Origin: Spirochaetaceae bacterium
GTDB taxonomy: Bacteria > Spirochaetota > Spirochaetia > JABEVK01
Length of the DNA stretch: 5,358 bases
Assembly (NCBI GenBank): GCA_023265735.1
Contig: JAHFSN010000178.1
Location: forward strand, 1 to 5,358
Direction: 5' to 3'
In this document: positions 5,076-5,358 of the stretch, one piece after another
Layout: the number at the start of each line of letters is the position of its first letter
Position numbering within the stretch: position 1 is the stretch's first letter
The notes under the pieces: model-generated
The model's input: only the letters and a program-made list of their open reading frames with translations
The model's database searches: none
What the model was told of the DNA's origin: nothing
Translations under genes and position numbers: made by a program

Positions 5076-5358
5076 CCCGGGCCTCCTGCCAATCGGCCAA
5101 TTCGGGCCACCGCCCTGGCCGTTCCCTCGTTCCAGATTCCGGCGCTCAGGCGCAGGGCATTGCGAAATTTTCCCGACGCCGAAAACACTTCCCCGGGGCT
5201 GAACACGATGGATTCGGCCAGCTCCCTCTCGTAGAGCGCCGTGGTGTCCTGGTCGTCTGGCAGCTCGACCCAGAGGACGAACCCCCCGGCGGGCCGACTC
5301 ACCCGGGTGCCTTCGGGGAAGGTCCGCGCAATGGTCTCGGCCATGGCCCCCACCTGGT
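5072..5358 (-). CDS. PLP-dependent aminotransferase-fold protein, probable MocR-family (GntR) regulator, C-terminal fragment (5' partial)
   Basis: The frame is open to the right edge of the window; 94 residues are readable (first full codon 5356-5354) and the stop is TGA 5074-5072. The fragment is the small C-terminal domain of a fold-type I aminotransferase: FPEGTRVSRPAGGFVLWVELP (from about residue 13), FSPGEVFSASGKFRN, and LRLSAG, in which the Arg codon at 5150-5152 is the conserved residue that binds the substrate alpha-carboxylate. The run SASGKFRNALRLS followed by an acidic helix ending IGRLAGG is typical of MocR proteins, in which an N-terminal GntR DNA-binding domain is fused to an aminotransferase-like PLP domain. 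That N-terminal half and the PLP Lys lie outside the window, so a free-standing aminotransferase remains possible. It overlaps the exporter gene by four bases, the common MocR-LysE pairing in which the regulator controls the efflux gene. GTG 5353 is not the true start, because the domain requires several hundred residues upstream. Confidence 0.75.
   Translation of the reverse strand, partial: QVGAMAETIARTFPEGTRVSRPAGGFVLWVELPDDQDTTALYERELAESIVFSPGEVFSASGKFRNALRLSAGIWNEGTARAVARIGRLAGGPG
5082..5087 (-). promoter_or_regulatory. Strong ribosome binding site of the LysE-type exporter
   Basis: On the minus strand AGGAGG lies six bases before ATG 5075, inside the last codons of the upstream gene. 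It fixes the exporter start and indicates independent as well as coupled initiation. Confidence 0.8.

Overview
This is a GC-rich bacterial window (clearly above 60% G+C by eye, not computed). It carries the tail of a URO-D-family gene, a complete branched-chain-amino-acid-type (HAAT/Liv) ABC transporter core, a vitamin B6 kinase, and a convergent MocR-type regulator/LysE-type exporter pair. The phylum cannot be fixed from the sequence. A fused LivHM permease, high GC and a Cys-bearing URO-D/methyltransferase-type C-terminus are compatible with an anaerobic or facultative organism having corrinoid C1 metabolism (for example Desulfobacterota, Acidobacteriota/Holophagae, or a high-GC Firmicute or related lineage), but this is only a guess.

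Layout. 1-191 (+): last 62 codons of a URO-D superfamily protein. 193-2034 (+): a 613-residue LivH-LivM fusion with a TTG start one base after the previous stop. 2031-2807 (+): LivG, overlapping livHM by ATGA. 2800-3534 (+): LivF, overlapping livG by 8 nt. These four genes are packed as one translationally coupled operon. No periplasmic binding protein (LivK) is visible; it may lie upstream. 3535-3632 is the only real intergenic space. It is strikingly AT-rich and holds a 41-bp near-perfect palindrome plus further GTTAA-type half-sites running up to the next start codon. 3633-4469 (+): a pyridoxal/pyridoxamine-kinase-family protein. 4473-5075 (-): a LysE/RhtB-family exporter. 5072-5358 (-): the C-terminal 94 residues of a class-I-aminotransferase-fold protein, most likely a MocR (GntR-aminotransferase) regulator, overlapping the exporter start by ATGA.

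How they may work together (inference). The first block looks like an importer for an amino-acid-like or other small organic solute, co-translated with a methyltransferase-like URO-D protein, so the solute may be a methylated compound. The second block has a vitamin B6 theme: a pyridoxal kinase faces a gene pair led by a probable PLP-dependent regulator. The palindromic operator-like array before the kinase is the most unusual non-coding element. No RNA genes, CRISPR arrays or mobile elements were seen.
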